From CAZLDI01 sp964558415 (GTDB taxonomy: Bacteria; Chloroflexota; Dehalococcoidia; SM23-28-2; RBG-16-64-32): DNA of 51,299 bases. The DNA lies in contig CAZLDI010000020.1 of the NCBI GenBank assembly GCA_964558415.1, positions 1-51,299 on the forward strand, given 5' to 3'. This document shows positions 8,695 through 16,698 of this stretch, in pieces. Position 1 is the first letter of the stretch. Each line of letters opens with the position of its first letter. A model generated the notes under the pieces. It had not been told where the DNA came from, made no database searches, and worked only from the letters and a program-made list of their open reading frames with translations. Both the position numbers and the translations under genes were made by a program.

Positions 8695-9624
8695 TCAAGG
8701 GCGCGCCGGTTTCCGCGCGATCAGACACCGCCACACACCCTCGTCGACCACCCGATCGATCGTGAGTCCTACGGACCGGAAAGCGAGAGACAGCCGCTCC
8801 ACCGCATCGTCCAGGAAGCCACTGGCGATCAACACGCCACCCGGCGAAAGCGCGGCCGCCATCCGTGCCGCCATCCGTTCCAGCGCAAGCGCGCTGATGT
8901 TGGCGACTAGAACGTCGAACACCCCGCTCTCCTCCTCCAGCGAGCCGGCGCGAACATCTATCCTGCCCTCCCCGTTCGCCGCCGCGTTCTCCTGCGCCGC
9001 CTTCACAGCCTGCCCATCAATGTCCAGCGCGACCACTCGCGACGCCCCCAGCTTCGCGGCGGCGATCGCGAGGATGCCCGTCCCGCAGCCGAGATCGAGC
9101 GCCGCCGCGCCGGGTCGCATTAGCTCCTCCACCGCCCGCAGACACATCGCCGTCGTCTGGTGCTGACCCGTGCCAAAAGCCATCCCGGGATCGATCTCTA
9201 TCACCGTATCGCCCGGCCTTCGCGCGTACTCCACCCAGGACGGCTTGATGATCAACGCTCGTCCGATCCGTTGCACCCCGAAGTGCTTTTTCCAGGAGTC
9301 GCGCCAGTCGACCGCCAGCAATCGCCGTGCCCGGCGCCAGCGTGCCGGCGATTGCACCGGCGCCATCGCCAGCGCCAGCCGCAACGAGCGCCGCGCTCGC
9401 ACGGAATCGCCCCCTGCCGGAAGGTACCCTCGGACAACCGCCGACGCGTCCCCGTCAACCACGTAGGCGTCAATCTCGCGATCGAGCCGGTGCGCCGGTT
9501 CTATCGCCACGCCGCCGCTGCACGCCTGCCGCAGCACGTCCGCAACCAGCTCCCCGTCGATCCCCGCAACCTCCACGGCGATCTCGAGCCAGGCCGGCCC
9601 CGTTTCCGCGGCGGCGCGCGTCAC
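8695..9624 (-). CDS. prmA: Ribosomal protein L11 methyltransferase
   Basis: PrmA trimethylates ribosomal protein L11. This 309-aa protein shows the substrate-recognition N-terminus (WLEIAVEV...), the linker motif DWRDSWKKHFGVQRIG, PGMAFGTGQHQTT, the SAM-binding motif I DLGCGTGILAIAAAKLG, and the post-motif DVLVANISALALERM. The start is a GTG at 9624 with only a weak GAGAG upstream. It lies between dnaJ (25-base gap) and rsmE (31-base gap), all on the same strand, so the three are probably one operon. Confidence 0.95.
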   Translation of the reverse strand: MTRAAAETGPAWLEIAVEVAGIDGELVADVLRQACSGGVAIEPAHRLDREIDAYVVDGDASAVVRGYLPAGGDSVRARRSLRLALAMAPVQSPARWRRARRLLAVDWRDSWKKHFGVQRIGRALIIKPSWVEYARRPGDTVIEIDPGMAFGTGQHQTTAMCLRAVEELMRPGAAALDLGCGTGILAIAAAKLGASRVVALDIDGQAVKAAQENAAANGEGRIDVRAGSLEEESGVFDVLVANISALALERMAARMAAALSPGGVLIASGFLDDAVERLSLAFRSVGLTIDRVVDEGVWRCLIARKPARP

Positions 9625-9649
9625 TTCTCTCGGGCCGCGCGTCTCGACG

Positions 9650-10774
9650 TTAGCTCAGCGCTTCCTTGATCTTGCCCAGAAAGGACTTGTCTCCGTTGCT
9701 CACGGGGGTGCCCAGGCTCTCCGCCAGCTGGCGGAGCAGCTCTCGCTGCTCTTCCGTCAGCTCGGTCGGGATCACCACGGTAGCCCTGATCAGCAGGTCG
9801 CCGCGGCCGCTGCTGTGCAGCCGTGGCACGCCCCTGCCCTTCGCGCTGAACACCCGTCCAGACTGAGTGCCGGAAGGGATCCTCAGCGTAAAGTCCTCGC
9901 CGTCCAGCGTGGGTATTTCGGTCTCGTAGCCCAGCGCTGCCTGCGCGGGGTTCATCTCCAGCTCGTAAACGAGGTCGTCCTCGTCCCTGCTGAACAGCGC
10001 GTGCGGTTGGACACTGACGAACAAGTAAAGGTGCCCAGGGCCGCCGCCGCCGTAGCCAGTGTCACCCTCGCCGTTCAGACGCATGCGCGCGCCCTCGCTA
10101 ATCCCTGCCGGGATCTTCACCGCCAGCGTCCGCTGCCGCCGCTCTCGGCCGGCGCCCCGGCAGTCCTTACACGGGTCCGTGATGAGTGTACCTTCGCCGC
10201 GGCACTGCGAGCAGGTGGCAACGTTGACAAACTGCCCGAAGAAGCTGCGCGATACCCGGCGCACCTGACCGCTCCCCTCGCAAGTCCGGCAACGCGCCGC
10301 CTGCGATCCCGGCTCGCTGCCGGCGCCCCCACAGCGCGAGCAGCGCTCCACTCGCTCGACATCGAGCTCGCGCTCGCAGCCGAAGGCAGCCTCCTCGAAC
10401 GTGATCTCCATGTCGACACGCCTGTCTGTGCCGCGCTGCGCCCTGCTCGCTCGCCGCCCGGTAGCACTACCGCCGAAGAACGCTTCAAAGATATCCCCGA
10501 AGCCCCCGAAGTCCGCGCCGTCGAACCCTCGGCCTGCATCCGACCCCTGGAGGCCGGCAAGGCCAAAGCGGTCGTACACCGAACGCCTCTCCGCGTCCGA
10601 CAGCACTTCGTACGCCTCTCCCACTTCCTTAAACTTCGCTTCCGCCCCAGCCTCGTTGTTGCGATCAGGGTGGAAGCGCATGGCCAGCTTCCGAAACGCC
10701 TTCTTGATCTCCTCCTGGGAGGCGCCGCGTGGCACGCCCAGGACATCGTAGTAATCACGCTTGGTCACAGCCAT
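9650..10774 (-). CDS. dnaJ: Chaperone DnaJ (type I)
   Basis: This is the Hsp40 co-chaperone that stimulates DnaK ATPase and delivers clients. At 374 aa it has the complete type I layout: a J domain with HPD in MRFHPDRNN, a Gly/Phe-rich segment, then four CxxCxGxG zinc motifs (CSRCGGAG, CRTCEGSG, CSQCRGEG, CKDCRGAG) and the substrate-binding C-terminus. It is first in dnaJ-prmA-rsmE and lies about 13 kb from hrcA-grpE-dnaK. No CIRCE element is visible upstream of this copy, so it may not be under HrcA control. Confidence 0.97.
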   Translation of the reverse strand: MAVTKRDYYDVLGVPRGASQEEIKKAFRKLAMRFHPDRNNEAGAEAKFKEVGEAYEVLSDAERRSVYDRFGLAGLQGSDAGRGFDGADFGGFGDIFEAFFGGSATGRRASRAQRGTDRRVDMEITFEEAAFGCERELDVERVERCSRCGGAGSEPGSQAARCRTCEGSGQVRRVSRSFFGQFVNVATCSQCRGEGTLITDPCKDCRGAGRERRQRTLAVKIPAGISEGARMRLNGEGDTGYGGGGPGHLYLFVSVQPHALFSRDEDDLVYELEMNPAQAALGYETEIPTLDGEDFTLRIPSGTQSGRVFSAKGRGVPRLHSSGRGDLLIRATVVIPTELTEEQRELLRQLAESLGTPVSNGDKSFLGKIKEALS

Positions 10775-10870
10775 ATCCAGCCTATTGTATCAAGAAGAAG
10801 CTCGGTCGAGGGGGAGGAGTGCCGTCACCCGGTGATGAGAGTTTGTTTCGCAGAATCGGTGTTCAAGGTG

Positions 10871-10906
10871 TTGACAATCATTTGCGCATATGCTATTCTG
10901 CGCATA
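10871..10906 (+). promoter_or_regulatory. Sigma-70-type promoter with overlapping operator-like repeats
   Basis: TTGACA (10871-10876), a 17-base spacer and TATTCT (10894-10899) form a strong promoter for the ArsR-type gene. The octamer TGCGCATA occurs twice in direct orientation (10883-10890 and 10899-10906), starts 16 bases apart. One copy lies in the spacer and the other overlaps the end of the -10 box. The first copy also forms the palindrome GCATATGC. This is the expected place for an autorepressor site. Confidence 0.75.
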
Positions 10907-10928
10907 GACGCAATAAGGAGAGCGGGAG

Positions 10929-12038
10929 ATGCCCAGACTATCACAAACCCCAACCGTAGAAGCCCCGGCGATTACGTTCGTGGCCGCCGTCCCGCTGGAC
11001 CTGATGAACGCCATGTACTTCACGAGTCTCGTCCCGCAGATCGAGGGCATCGACGGCTGGCCCGAGCGGTTGCGGCGCGAAATGGCGCCCGAACTGCTGG
11101 CGGAACTGGACTTCTTGTACAACTACCCGGCCGGCGACCCCGGACTGATGGGAACGCTGGGCGATAACCTTATCACGCATCCTGAGGTCTGGGGCGACGT
11201 CGAGCGGCTGCTGACCTATGTGCGGGGGCTGCCGGACGGCCACGGGGACCCGGACGCGGAGCCGGGAATCCAGGGGCTGATCTACCAGACAACCTTCCGC
11301 TACCCGGACGAACTCGATCGGGCGCAGTACGATGGCCTGTCTCCAAGGGCCGCGATCGAGCGCCGCCTGCGCAGCTTTGATGACCGCGACGCGGACCAGA
11401 TCATGCCCTGGTACGACCGTCCAGCGGAGCTGCGTGAGCGCATGGCGCGGCTGATCGAGCGGTTCTACGCTGAGCACTATCGTGATGAGGTTGCGAACCG
11501 TTTCCCGGCGCTGGAGCGCAGCGTCGCGGCTCATCGCGCCGAAACGTCGTCTGCCCCTGAGCTCCTGGCGCGCAAGCTGACCGGCAGGAAGGTGTCTTGC
11601 CTTGAATCGGGCTGCTCCGGCCCCTACGTGCGCCACGTCTTCGTCCCGTCGCTGGACCTGGGCCCTTACAATTCCTGCACCGTCGTCGATGGGGTACACG
11701 GCCTCTTCTATCCGCTGGAGCCGGAGTACTCCGGCCTGGACGTGAACATGCAGGAGACGCGCCTGGCGCTGATCTACAAGGCGCTGAGCGACGAGCAGCG
11801 TCTGCGCATCCTGAGGCTCCTACGCGGACGCGAGATGTACGTACAGGAGATCGTGGAGGCGACAGGACTCCACCAGTCCGTCGTTTCGCGGCACCTCAGC
11901 TTCATGAAAGCGGTCGGCCTGGTGAACGCGCGGCGGCAGAACAACATGAAGTTCTTTTCGGTCAATCCGGGCATTCGCGACGAGTTGGCCGCAGCACTGG
12001 AGCTGGTGACGCCCACCGCTCCGACGCACAGCAACTAG
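10929..12038 (+). CDS. ArsR-family regulator with large N-terminal domain
   Basis: This 369-aa protein has a C-terminal winged helix-turn-helix (about residues 275-360): LIYKALSDEQRLRILRLLRG, then YVQEIVEATGLHQSVVSRHLSFMKAVGLV with a recognition helix typical of ArsR proteins. The N-terminal 270 residues have the look of the long-form ArsR proteins (DUF5937-like), whose ligand is unknown. A cysteine pair (SCLESGCSG) sits mid-protein. AAGGAG lies 8 bases before the ATG. It heads an operon with an 80-aa protein and a DUF2917-like protein. Repeats overlapping its promoter suggest autorepression. The ligand cannot be deduced. Confidence 0.8.
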   Translation: MPRLSQTPTVEAPAITFVAAVPLDLMNAMYFTSLVPQIEGIDGWPERLRREMAPELLAELDFLYNYPAGDPGLMGTLGDNLITHPEVWGDVERLLTYVRGLPDGHGDPDAEPGIQGLIYQTTFRYPDELDRAQYDGLSPRAAIERRLRSFDDRDADQIMPWYDRPAELRERMARLIERFYAEHYRDEVANRFPALERSVAAHRAETSSAPELLARKLTGRKVSCLESGCSGPYVRHVFVPSLDLGPYNSCTVVDGVHGLFYPLEPEYSGLDVNMQETRLALIYKALSDEQRLRILRLLRGREMYVQEIVEATGLHQSVVSRHLSFMKAVGLVNARRQNNMKFFSVNPGIRDELAAALELVTPTAPTHSN

Positions 12039-12052
12039 AGAGGAGGCCCACC

Positions 12053-12295
12053 GTGTGGCAGCAAGAACACTACGTGAGAGAGAAGCTCAGGGCGCTCGAG
12101 GAGGCCCAGCGGCTGACCCGTCGCTCCCCTGTCGGCGAGCGCTCGGCGGCGCGCCCGGCGGCGCGGGTGCTTCGCGCGGCAGGGCGCACGCTTTCCGGGC
12201 TTGGACGAAGGTTGGAGTCCTGGGCCGGCCCGTCCGGCGAGACCGAGGTCGCTGAATTGACGCTGCGGGAAAAGACGAGCGGATCATCGTCTTGA
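12053..12295 (+). CDS. Small basic hypothetical protein (80 aa)
   Basis: I do not recognise this family. The protein starts at a GTG with a good GAGGAGG site 7 bases upstream and lies 14 bases after the regulator gene. It is Arg/Ala-rich, with a predicted helix (HYVREKLRALEEAQRLTRR), a likely second helix (RVLRAAGRTLSGLGRRLESW) and an acidic Ser-rich tail. It has no membrane segment or cysteine. Its stop overlaps the next start as TGATG, which supports real translation and coupling. Confidence 0.6.
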   Translation: MWQQEHYVREKLRALEEAQRLTRRSPVGERSAARPAARVLRAAGRTLSGLGRRLESWAGPSGETEVAELTLREKTSGSSS

Positions 12296-12675
12296 TGCTT
12301 CATCAGGGCGGTGTTGTTATGGGCGGGCGCGATCAAACTCGTGTGGCCCTGCGCGTAATCCTCTACGAAAACGAAGTCTATCGCCTTTCCCGCTCCTCTT
12401 CAGGCGTCCGCGTCCGCGAAGGAGTAGCCTGGGTCAGCTTCGCTGGGAACGACCTCATCATGCACAGCGGTGACGAACTCCAGATTCCGCCCGGACGCGA
12501 CTTTGCCGTCATCTCGTCCCTGAGCCGCACCGCGCTTGTCCTGGAGGTGCTGGCGCGGGGCCCAGCGGCGACCGGTACCTTCGCGCAGCCGAACCTTCGC
12601 CCGGTTGTGCTTGTGAGGCCTGCTGACCGGCCCGGCGCTCTAGGTGACGGATTCGGCGGCCAGCTGCAGCGCTAA
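12295..12675 (+). CDS. DUF2917-like (cupin-fold) small protein
   Basis: This 126-aa protein resembles DUF2917: a repeated beta pattern with VRVREGVAWVSFAGNDLIMHSGDELQIPPGRDFAVIS, in which the G-x-x-W-(V/I)-(T/S) step and the 'SGDE...IPPG' turn are characteristic. These are thought to be cupin-like, but no metal-binding histidine cluster is visible. The chosen ATG overlaps the previous stop as TGATG; an alternative ATG lies 24 bases downstream. The function is unknown; it is the third gene of the ArsR-led operon. Its 3' end overlaps the convergent ubiA-like gene by 36 bases. Confidence 0.65.
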   Translation: MLHQGGVVMGGRDQTRVALRVILYENEVYRLSRSSSGVRVREGVAWVSFAGNDLIMHSGDELQIPPGRDFAVISSLSRTALVLEVLARGPAATGTFAQPNLRPVVLVRPADRPGALGDGFGGQLQR

Positions 12676-13650
12676 CCCCGCGACGAACAGCATGCCGAAG
12701 CGCCGGTTGTGGATGAACGCCACCGCCACGTACCACAACGGCCAGCCCCGGTAACCCTCCGGCGGTTGCTCCGGCTTTGGCTGACGATACATCCGCCACA
12801 CCAGCGCGAACAACGGCAACGCCCCCGCGACGAGCACCAGCAGCCACATCTCCTGCCAGACCGCCAGCGCGGCAGCCGAGACGTACATCATCCCGCTGAG
12901 GCCGATCGTCACCCGGCGCGCCAGCCGATCACCGAGGATGATCGGCATCGTCCGAATGCCCTTCGATGTGTCGAAGTCCAGCTTGTCGAGGTGCTTACCG
13001 AACAGGACAGCGGTGACGCCAAGCGCGTACGGAAACGACGCCAGCACAACCCAGCCCGGCAACTCCTCCGTCATCACGTAGTACGTTCCGCCGATCATCA
13101 GCGGCCCCCAGATGACGAACACCGCGATCTCGCCGAGCCCGATGTACTTCAGCGGGTAGGGCCCGCCGGAGTAAAAGATCAGCAGGAACGCCCCCGAGAG
13201 CGCGAAGATCAAGACGCCGGCGCCGGACTCCGCCACAAGGTAGAAGCCGATCGCCGTCGCGGCGCCGAGAATTCCGACGGTGACGACGGCGAACTCCATG
13301 ACGCCCTGCTTGCCGCTGAACGGGTGCGGCCCGTAGTTCACGCGCGGCGAATCGGGAGAGTCGATGCCGTGCCGGTAGTCCCAGAAGTCGTTCACCAGAT
13401 TGCTACCGGTGTGCGCCAGCAACAATCCCACCGTAACCAGAATGAACAGCGTCACGTCGAACGCGTCGTCATGCGCAGCCAGCAGTCCACCGATCACCGC
13501 TGAAATGACCGACATGACGGCGACCGACACGCGCCCAAGCACGAGCCAGCGCCCGATCGGGTCGACGGCCGATACGTCAACCTGGGGAACGGTGTAGAAC
13601 GCCCGGAGCCAGAGCCTGGGTCCCGTGAGGGTCTCGGTCGCGGTGGCCAT
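12640..13650 (-). CDS. UbiA-family prenyltransferase (MenA-like)
   Basis: This integral-membrane enzyme (336 aa, about 8-9 hydrophobic segments) transfers a polyprenyl chain to an aromatic acceptor. Both Asp-rich motifs are present: NDFWDYRHGID (first, NDxxD type) and DKLDFDTSKG (second), with the YPLKY step between them. The arrangement resembles MenA (1,4-dihydroxy-2-naphthoate prenyltransferase of menaquinone synthesis), but other UbiA acceptors cannot be excluded and no men genes are nearby. The start at 13650 was chosen for GGAGG 7 bases upstream. Its 3' end overlaps the DUF2917 gene on the opposite strand. Confidence 0.88.
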   Translation of the reverse strand: MATATETLTGPRLWLRAFYTVPQVDVSAVDPIGRWLVLGRVSVAVMSVISAVIGGLLAAHDDAFDVTLFILVTVGLLLAHTGSNLVNDFWDYRHGIDSPDSPRVNYGPHPFSGKQGVMEFAVVTVGILGAATAIGFYLVAESGAGVLIFALSGAFLLIFYSGGPYPLKYIGLGEIAVFVIWGPLMIGGTYYVMTEELPGWVVLASFPYALGVTAVLFGKHLDKLDFDTSKGIRTMPIILGDRLARRVTIGLSGMMYVSAAALAVWQEMWLLVLVAGALPLFALVWRMYRQPKPEQPPEGYRGWPLWYVAVAFIHNRRFGMLFVAGLALQLAAESVT

Positions 13651-13797
13651 GTTCACGCCTCCAGCGAGGCCCCCCACTCATGCTGAGCAAGTTCGGACCA
13701 TCGCCGCGGATATTGTAACAAGAAGCCCTCGATTGTGAAATGGGTCACGAAGTGTCCGTAACCAAGCGCTGCTATCCGCCGTCTGATTAGTAGGACC

Positions 13798-13974
13798 ATG
13801 TTCTTCTTGCCCCGAGTAAACCCGCTCTTCGTCGTTGTCTTCATTGCCGTCGTAATTCTGGCATTCGCGCTCGGCGCTCCGGGCGTCGTCAGGGTGTTGT
13901 CCTTTGGCGCGCTGGGACTGTACGTCCTGGCCTGGCTGGCCGGCGATCTCTGGTCGGACGGAGACGACAAGTAG
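13798..13974 (+). CDS. Small membrane protein (58 aa)
   Basis: This is a short frame with a good TAGGA site just upstream of the ATG and a clear protein-like composition. A hydrophobic segment at about residues 9-28 (PLFVVVFIAVVILAFALG) is followed by a loop, then a second segment at about 34-49 (LSFGALGLYVLAWLAG) and a short acidic tail SDGDDK. It is a two-helix membrane protein of unknown function. It stands alone between ubiA and the molybdoenzyme operon. Minus-strand frames over the same bases look like shadows. Confidence 0.6.
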   Translation: MFFLPRVNPLFVVVFIAVVILAFALGAPGVVRVLSFGALGLYVLAWLAGDLWSDGDDK

Positions 13975-13986
13975 CCGCCAGCATTT

Positions 13987-14100
13987 GTCACCCTCGAGCG
14001 TAGCGAAAGATCTGTCCTTCGCTGCTTCGCGACAGAATCGACGCCCCACCCGCTCATGGTGAGGCTCTCGTACCACGAGCGGAGCACAGTACCCCGAGCG
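13987..14100. repeat. REP-like palindromic intergenic sequence
   Basis: Two imperfect palindromic pieces lie in this non-coding stretch. The first runs from GTCACCCTCGAGCGTAGCGAAAG to the CTTCGCT/GCTTCGCGAC part. The second is CTCATGGT (14053-14060) with ACCACGAG (14072-14079) separated by 11 bases. Both resemble 'CACCCTGAGCGWAGCGAAGGGTC' and 'TTCATGGTGAGC...GAACCATGAAC' elements scattered between genes in several uncultured bacterial lineages. Only one copy occurs in this window, so the repeat call relies on resemblance. Confidence 0.45.
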
Positions 14101-14117
14101 CCCACCCGCGTCGCCGC

Positions 14118-15233
14118 CTACTCGACGATTACCTCAACCCGCTGGACCATGTTGTTCCCCATCCCCTGGTAGTTCCACGGCTGCTCCACCGGCTGCACGT
14201 TACCCGCATTATCAGCGGCCTGCACGCAAAGCGTGTAGCGCCCCGGAGTCGCGTCCCATTCGCAGGACCAGCCGCACCACGCGTGGGGCGACACCGGCGC
14301 TTCCAACCCCGCTTCTCGCCACGTCGCTCCGCCGTCCACGCTGACGCGAACACGCGCCACGCCGGGACGCCCAGCCCAGGCGCGACCCGAAAGCCTCACC
14401 GGTCCGGCGTCCACCAGCCGCATGCGCGTCAGGAAGTCGGGAATCCCCGGCGGAATCATCAGCGCCTTCACCCGCAACAGCGAGACAGGTTCGCCCGGAT
14501 CATCCGCTGACTGCGAAGTGCGGTAGCTGTCCAGCATCTGGTAGCCCTCGAACGGCGCCGCGACGGCTTCGATGCGAGACAGCCATTTGACGCTCGTCAT
14601 ACCAAACCAGCCCGGCACCAACAACCGCAACGGATAGCCGTGCTGCGGCTCCAGAGGGCGACCGTTCATCTCGTACGCGAGCAGGACGTCCGGTCGCAGC
14701 GCCTCCTCCACACTCAGACTGCGCTGATAGTCTTGGACAACGTCGCCCTGCACACCCCGGTCCAGGCCCGTCAAGACGATCTCTACCGCCTTTGGCTTCA
14801 CGCCCGCCTCCTCCAGCACTCCGCGCAAGGGCGTCCCCGCCCACTCAGCCGTGCCTATCGCTTCCAGCAGCCAGGGCTGGCTCACCGGGCGGGGATTCAG
14901 GAGTGAGCGGCCGTTGCCTGCGCACTCCATCGTCACCGGCATCGAGATCTTTGGTCGCTTTCTAATGTCATCCAGCGAAAGGCTCAGCGGCCGCTCGACG
15001 AGCCCGCCCACCTCCAGCCGCAGCGTCTCCGCGTCCACCTCCGGGATATCGAAATGCACCAGCAGGTAGTGCATTCCCGTAGGAGTTATCGGATAGCGCA
15101 GCCCCTCCAGCGGCATCCCCCGGTTGCGCGTCGCCAGCTGCACCTCCTCCCGCAGGAACCCCTCACCCTCCGGCGCCAAGCCGCTGCCGTCGCCGACGGT
15201 CGGGAAGCGGCCCTTCTCTCCTTGCGTCTGCAT
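14118..15233 (-). CDS. Sulfite oxidase-fold molybdopterin oxidoreductase
   Basis: This 371-aa protein has the Mo-cofactor domain of the sulfite oxidase superfamily, with the molybdenum-ligand cysteine in MECAGNGRSLL. The GYPLRLLVPGWFGMTSVKWL segment is also typical. A C-terminal Mo-co dimerisation domain follows (VRLSGRAWAGRPGVARVRVSVDGGATW). There is no Tat or Sec signal, so it appears cytoplasmic unless it is carried by a partner. It is the last gene of the DUF1326-DUF1326-DUF2182 operon, 3 bases after DUF2182, with GGAG inside the end of that gene. The substrate is unknown; sulfite is only one option for this family. Confidence 0.88.
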   Translation of the reverse strand: MQTQGEKGRFPTVGDGSGLAPEGEGFLREEVQLATRNRGMPLEGLRYPITPTGMHYLLVHFDIPEVDAETLRLEVGGLVERPLSLSLDDIRKRPKISMPVTMECAGNGRSLLNPRPVSQPWLLEAIGTAEWAGTPLRGVLEEAGVKPKAVEIVLTGLDRGVQGDVVQDYQRSLSVEEALRPDVLLAYEMNGRPLEPQHGYPLRLLVPGWFGMTSVKWLSRIEAVAAPFEGYQMLDSYRTSQSADDPGEPVSLLRVKALMIPPGIPDFLTRMRLVDAGPVRLSGRAWAGRPGVARVRVSVDGGATWREAGLEAPVSPHAWCGWSCEWDATPGRYTLCVQAADNAGNVQPVEQPWNYQGMGNNMVQRVEVIVE

Positions 15234-15236
15234 CGT

Positions 15237-16040
15237 TCAGCACTCCACGTGGTGCGCGCACGCCTCCGGCGAGGCGAACAGGAACAGCGCGATACCCGCT
15301 GTGACCAACAGCACACCAAGGGGCGCGCTCAACCGCCTGCCCCATGGCATATTCTTCTCGATCGCCATCACTGCGCCGAGCCCTAGCATCCATCCCACAC
15401 TCCCAATGCCCAGCGCAAACATCAACAGCATCAGCGACCAGCAACAGCCGACGCAGAAAAGACCGTGATGTACGCCCAGCCTGAACGCCGCGGCCCGTTC
15501 GCCTCTGCCGCTCCAGTGTTCAGTGATGAAACTGAGCGGCGAACGGCACTTGTCCAGGCACATGTACTTCAGCGGCGTGAACTGGTAGACGCCCGCGACG
15601 ACCAGCGTCAGCGCCCCGATACTCCACGAATTCTCCGCCAGCCAGGGCCACTCGTCGACACCGGCATGAAGCACTCTGTCTCCGCTATGAGCCGCCAGTC
15701 CGAACCCCGCCCAAACCACGACATACCCAGCGAGGAGCAGCAACCAGAGGAGCGTTCGGTCCTCGCGGCGGCTCACCACACGCTGGAACATCGTGATCAA
15801 AGGCAGGCTCGTCGGCAGCATCATCGCGATGGTCATCACCACCCAGCCGCCGACGAAGAGCGCGCTGACGGCTGCCGATTCGATGCTGACCTCCAGCCCG
15901 GCGCCCGCCAGCTCCCCGTGGTCCAGAAAGCGCGCGTACGGTGAGCCCCCCCAGACCAGCAGCGCCGCCCACGCCAGGGCCACCAGCCCCAGCAACAGGA
16001 CCGTGAAGTGCCTCCGGTTGTCTACCCGTGCAACGAACAT
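15237..16040 (-). CDS. DUF2182 integral membrane protein
   Basis: This 267-aa membrane protein has about 6 hydrophobic segments and the DUF2182 signatures: VVMTIAMMLPTSLPLITMF, the FTPLKYMCLDKCRSP motif with two cysteines, and FCVGCCWSLMLLMFALG with three more. A HVEC tail follows. The family is described as a predicted metal-binding membrane protein of unknown function. It lies 13 bases after a DUF1326 gene, a pairing seen in other genomes, and 3 bases before the molybdoenzyme gene. The conserved Cys motifs in the membrane suggest metal or redox handling; this is inference. Confidence 0.85.
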   Translation of the reverse strand: MFVARVDNRRHFTVLLLGLVALAWAALLVWGGSPYARFLDHGELAGAGLEVSIESAAVSALFVGGWVVMTIAMMLPTSLPLITMFQRVVSRREDRTLLWLLLLAGYVVVWAGFGLAAHSGDRVLHAGVDEWPWLAENSWSIGALTLVVAGVYQFTPLKYMCLDKCRSPLSFITEHWSGRGERAAAFRLGVHHGLFCVGCCWSLMLLMFALGIGSVGWMLGLGAVMAIEKNMPWGRRLSAPLGVLLVTAGIALFLFASPEACAHHVEC

Positions 16041-16053
16041 CCAGCCTCAGCTC

Positions 16054-16656
16054 CTACACAACAAAGCGAAAGTGCCCTTGTATCGCGTTATGGTCTCGCA
16101 GATTGAGGTCCAGGCCCAGCCGGGCGTCCTTTACGCGATAATGCGACGCCTTCGCTACGTACGCCGGCGATCCTGGTATCGTCGAAAACGGGGTGTTGAT
16201 CCACGTCGTCGGCTCGCCGGTCGGCCCCAGGTATGGCGCCAGCTCCGCCTCGATCCCGGCCCCGATCCGCAGCGTGCCCTTGCCTTCCGACACGTTGAAA
16301 CTGATCGGCGCGCGCTCGATGCCCGCCACCTCGCCCCACAGCTGCGACACTTCAGCGACAGGCCCGCCCAGCTTCCCCGTCCAGACACTCAGCAGCGCCT
16401 CTGCCTGCTTCTCAGTGCCCCGGTCGTCCACGAACAGCACCACCCGGTGGTTACCCGCCAGGATGTTCCCGGGGATGAACGAGAGCACGCCCACCGTCAG
16501 CCCGGAGACGTCGACGCCGCCGATCTCACCCCGGTCGATGTGATAACCCTCGACGCTGTAGCAAGTGCCGCCGTCCGGGTCCTCCCCGAGCCAGCACGGA
16601 CAGGCGATGTTACAGTCGCAGACCTCAAGTATGCGGCCTTCAAGATTGTAGCCCAT
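16054..16656 (-). CDS. DUF1326 protein, copy 2
   Basis: This 200-aa protein begins MGYNLEGRILEVCDCNIAC and continues CPCWLGEDPDGGTC, the cysteine-rich DUF1326 signature. The middle holds GIERAPISF and GKGTLRIG; the end is DLNLRDHNAIQGHFRFV. It has no signal peptide or membrane helix. It is a clear paralogue of the gene at 16699-17304, from which it is separated by 42 bases, so the pair arose by tandem duplication and then diverged. The clustered cysteines suggest metal binding, unproven. AAGGGGGG precedes the ATG. Confidence 0.85.
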   Translation of the reverse strand: MGYNLEGRILEVCDCNIACPCWLGEDPDGGTCYSVEGYHIDRGEIGGVDVSGLTVGVLSFIPGNILAGNHRVVLFVDDRGTEKQAEALLSVWTGKLGGPVAEVSQLWGEVAGIERAPISFNVSEGKGTLRIGAGIEAELAPYLGPTGEPTTWINTPFSTIPGSPAYVAKASHYRVKDARLGLDLNLRDHNAIQGHFRFVV

Positions 16657-16698
16657 GGCCCCCCCTTTACAGGCGTCCCAAACGAGCCGTTCCCGAGA

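Noticed and set aside
10784..10789. TACAAT 9 bases upstream of dnaJ as a leaderless promoter
   Set aside because: No acceptable -35 hexamer lies 16-18 bases upstream; kept only as a weak possibility.
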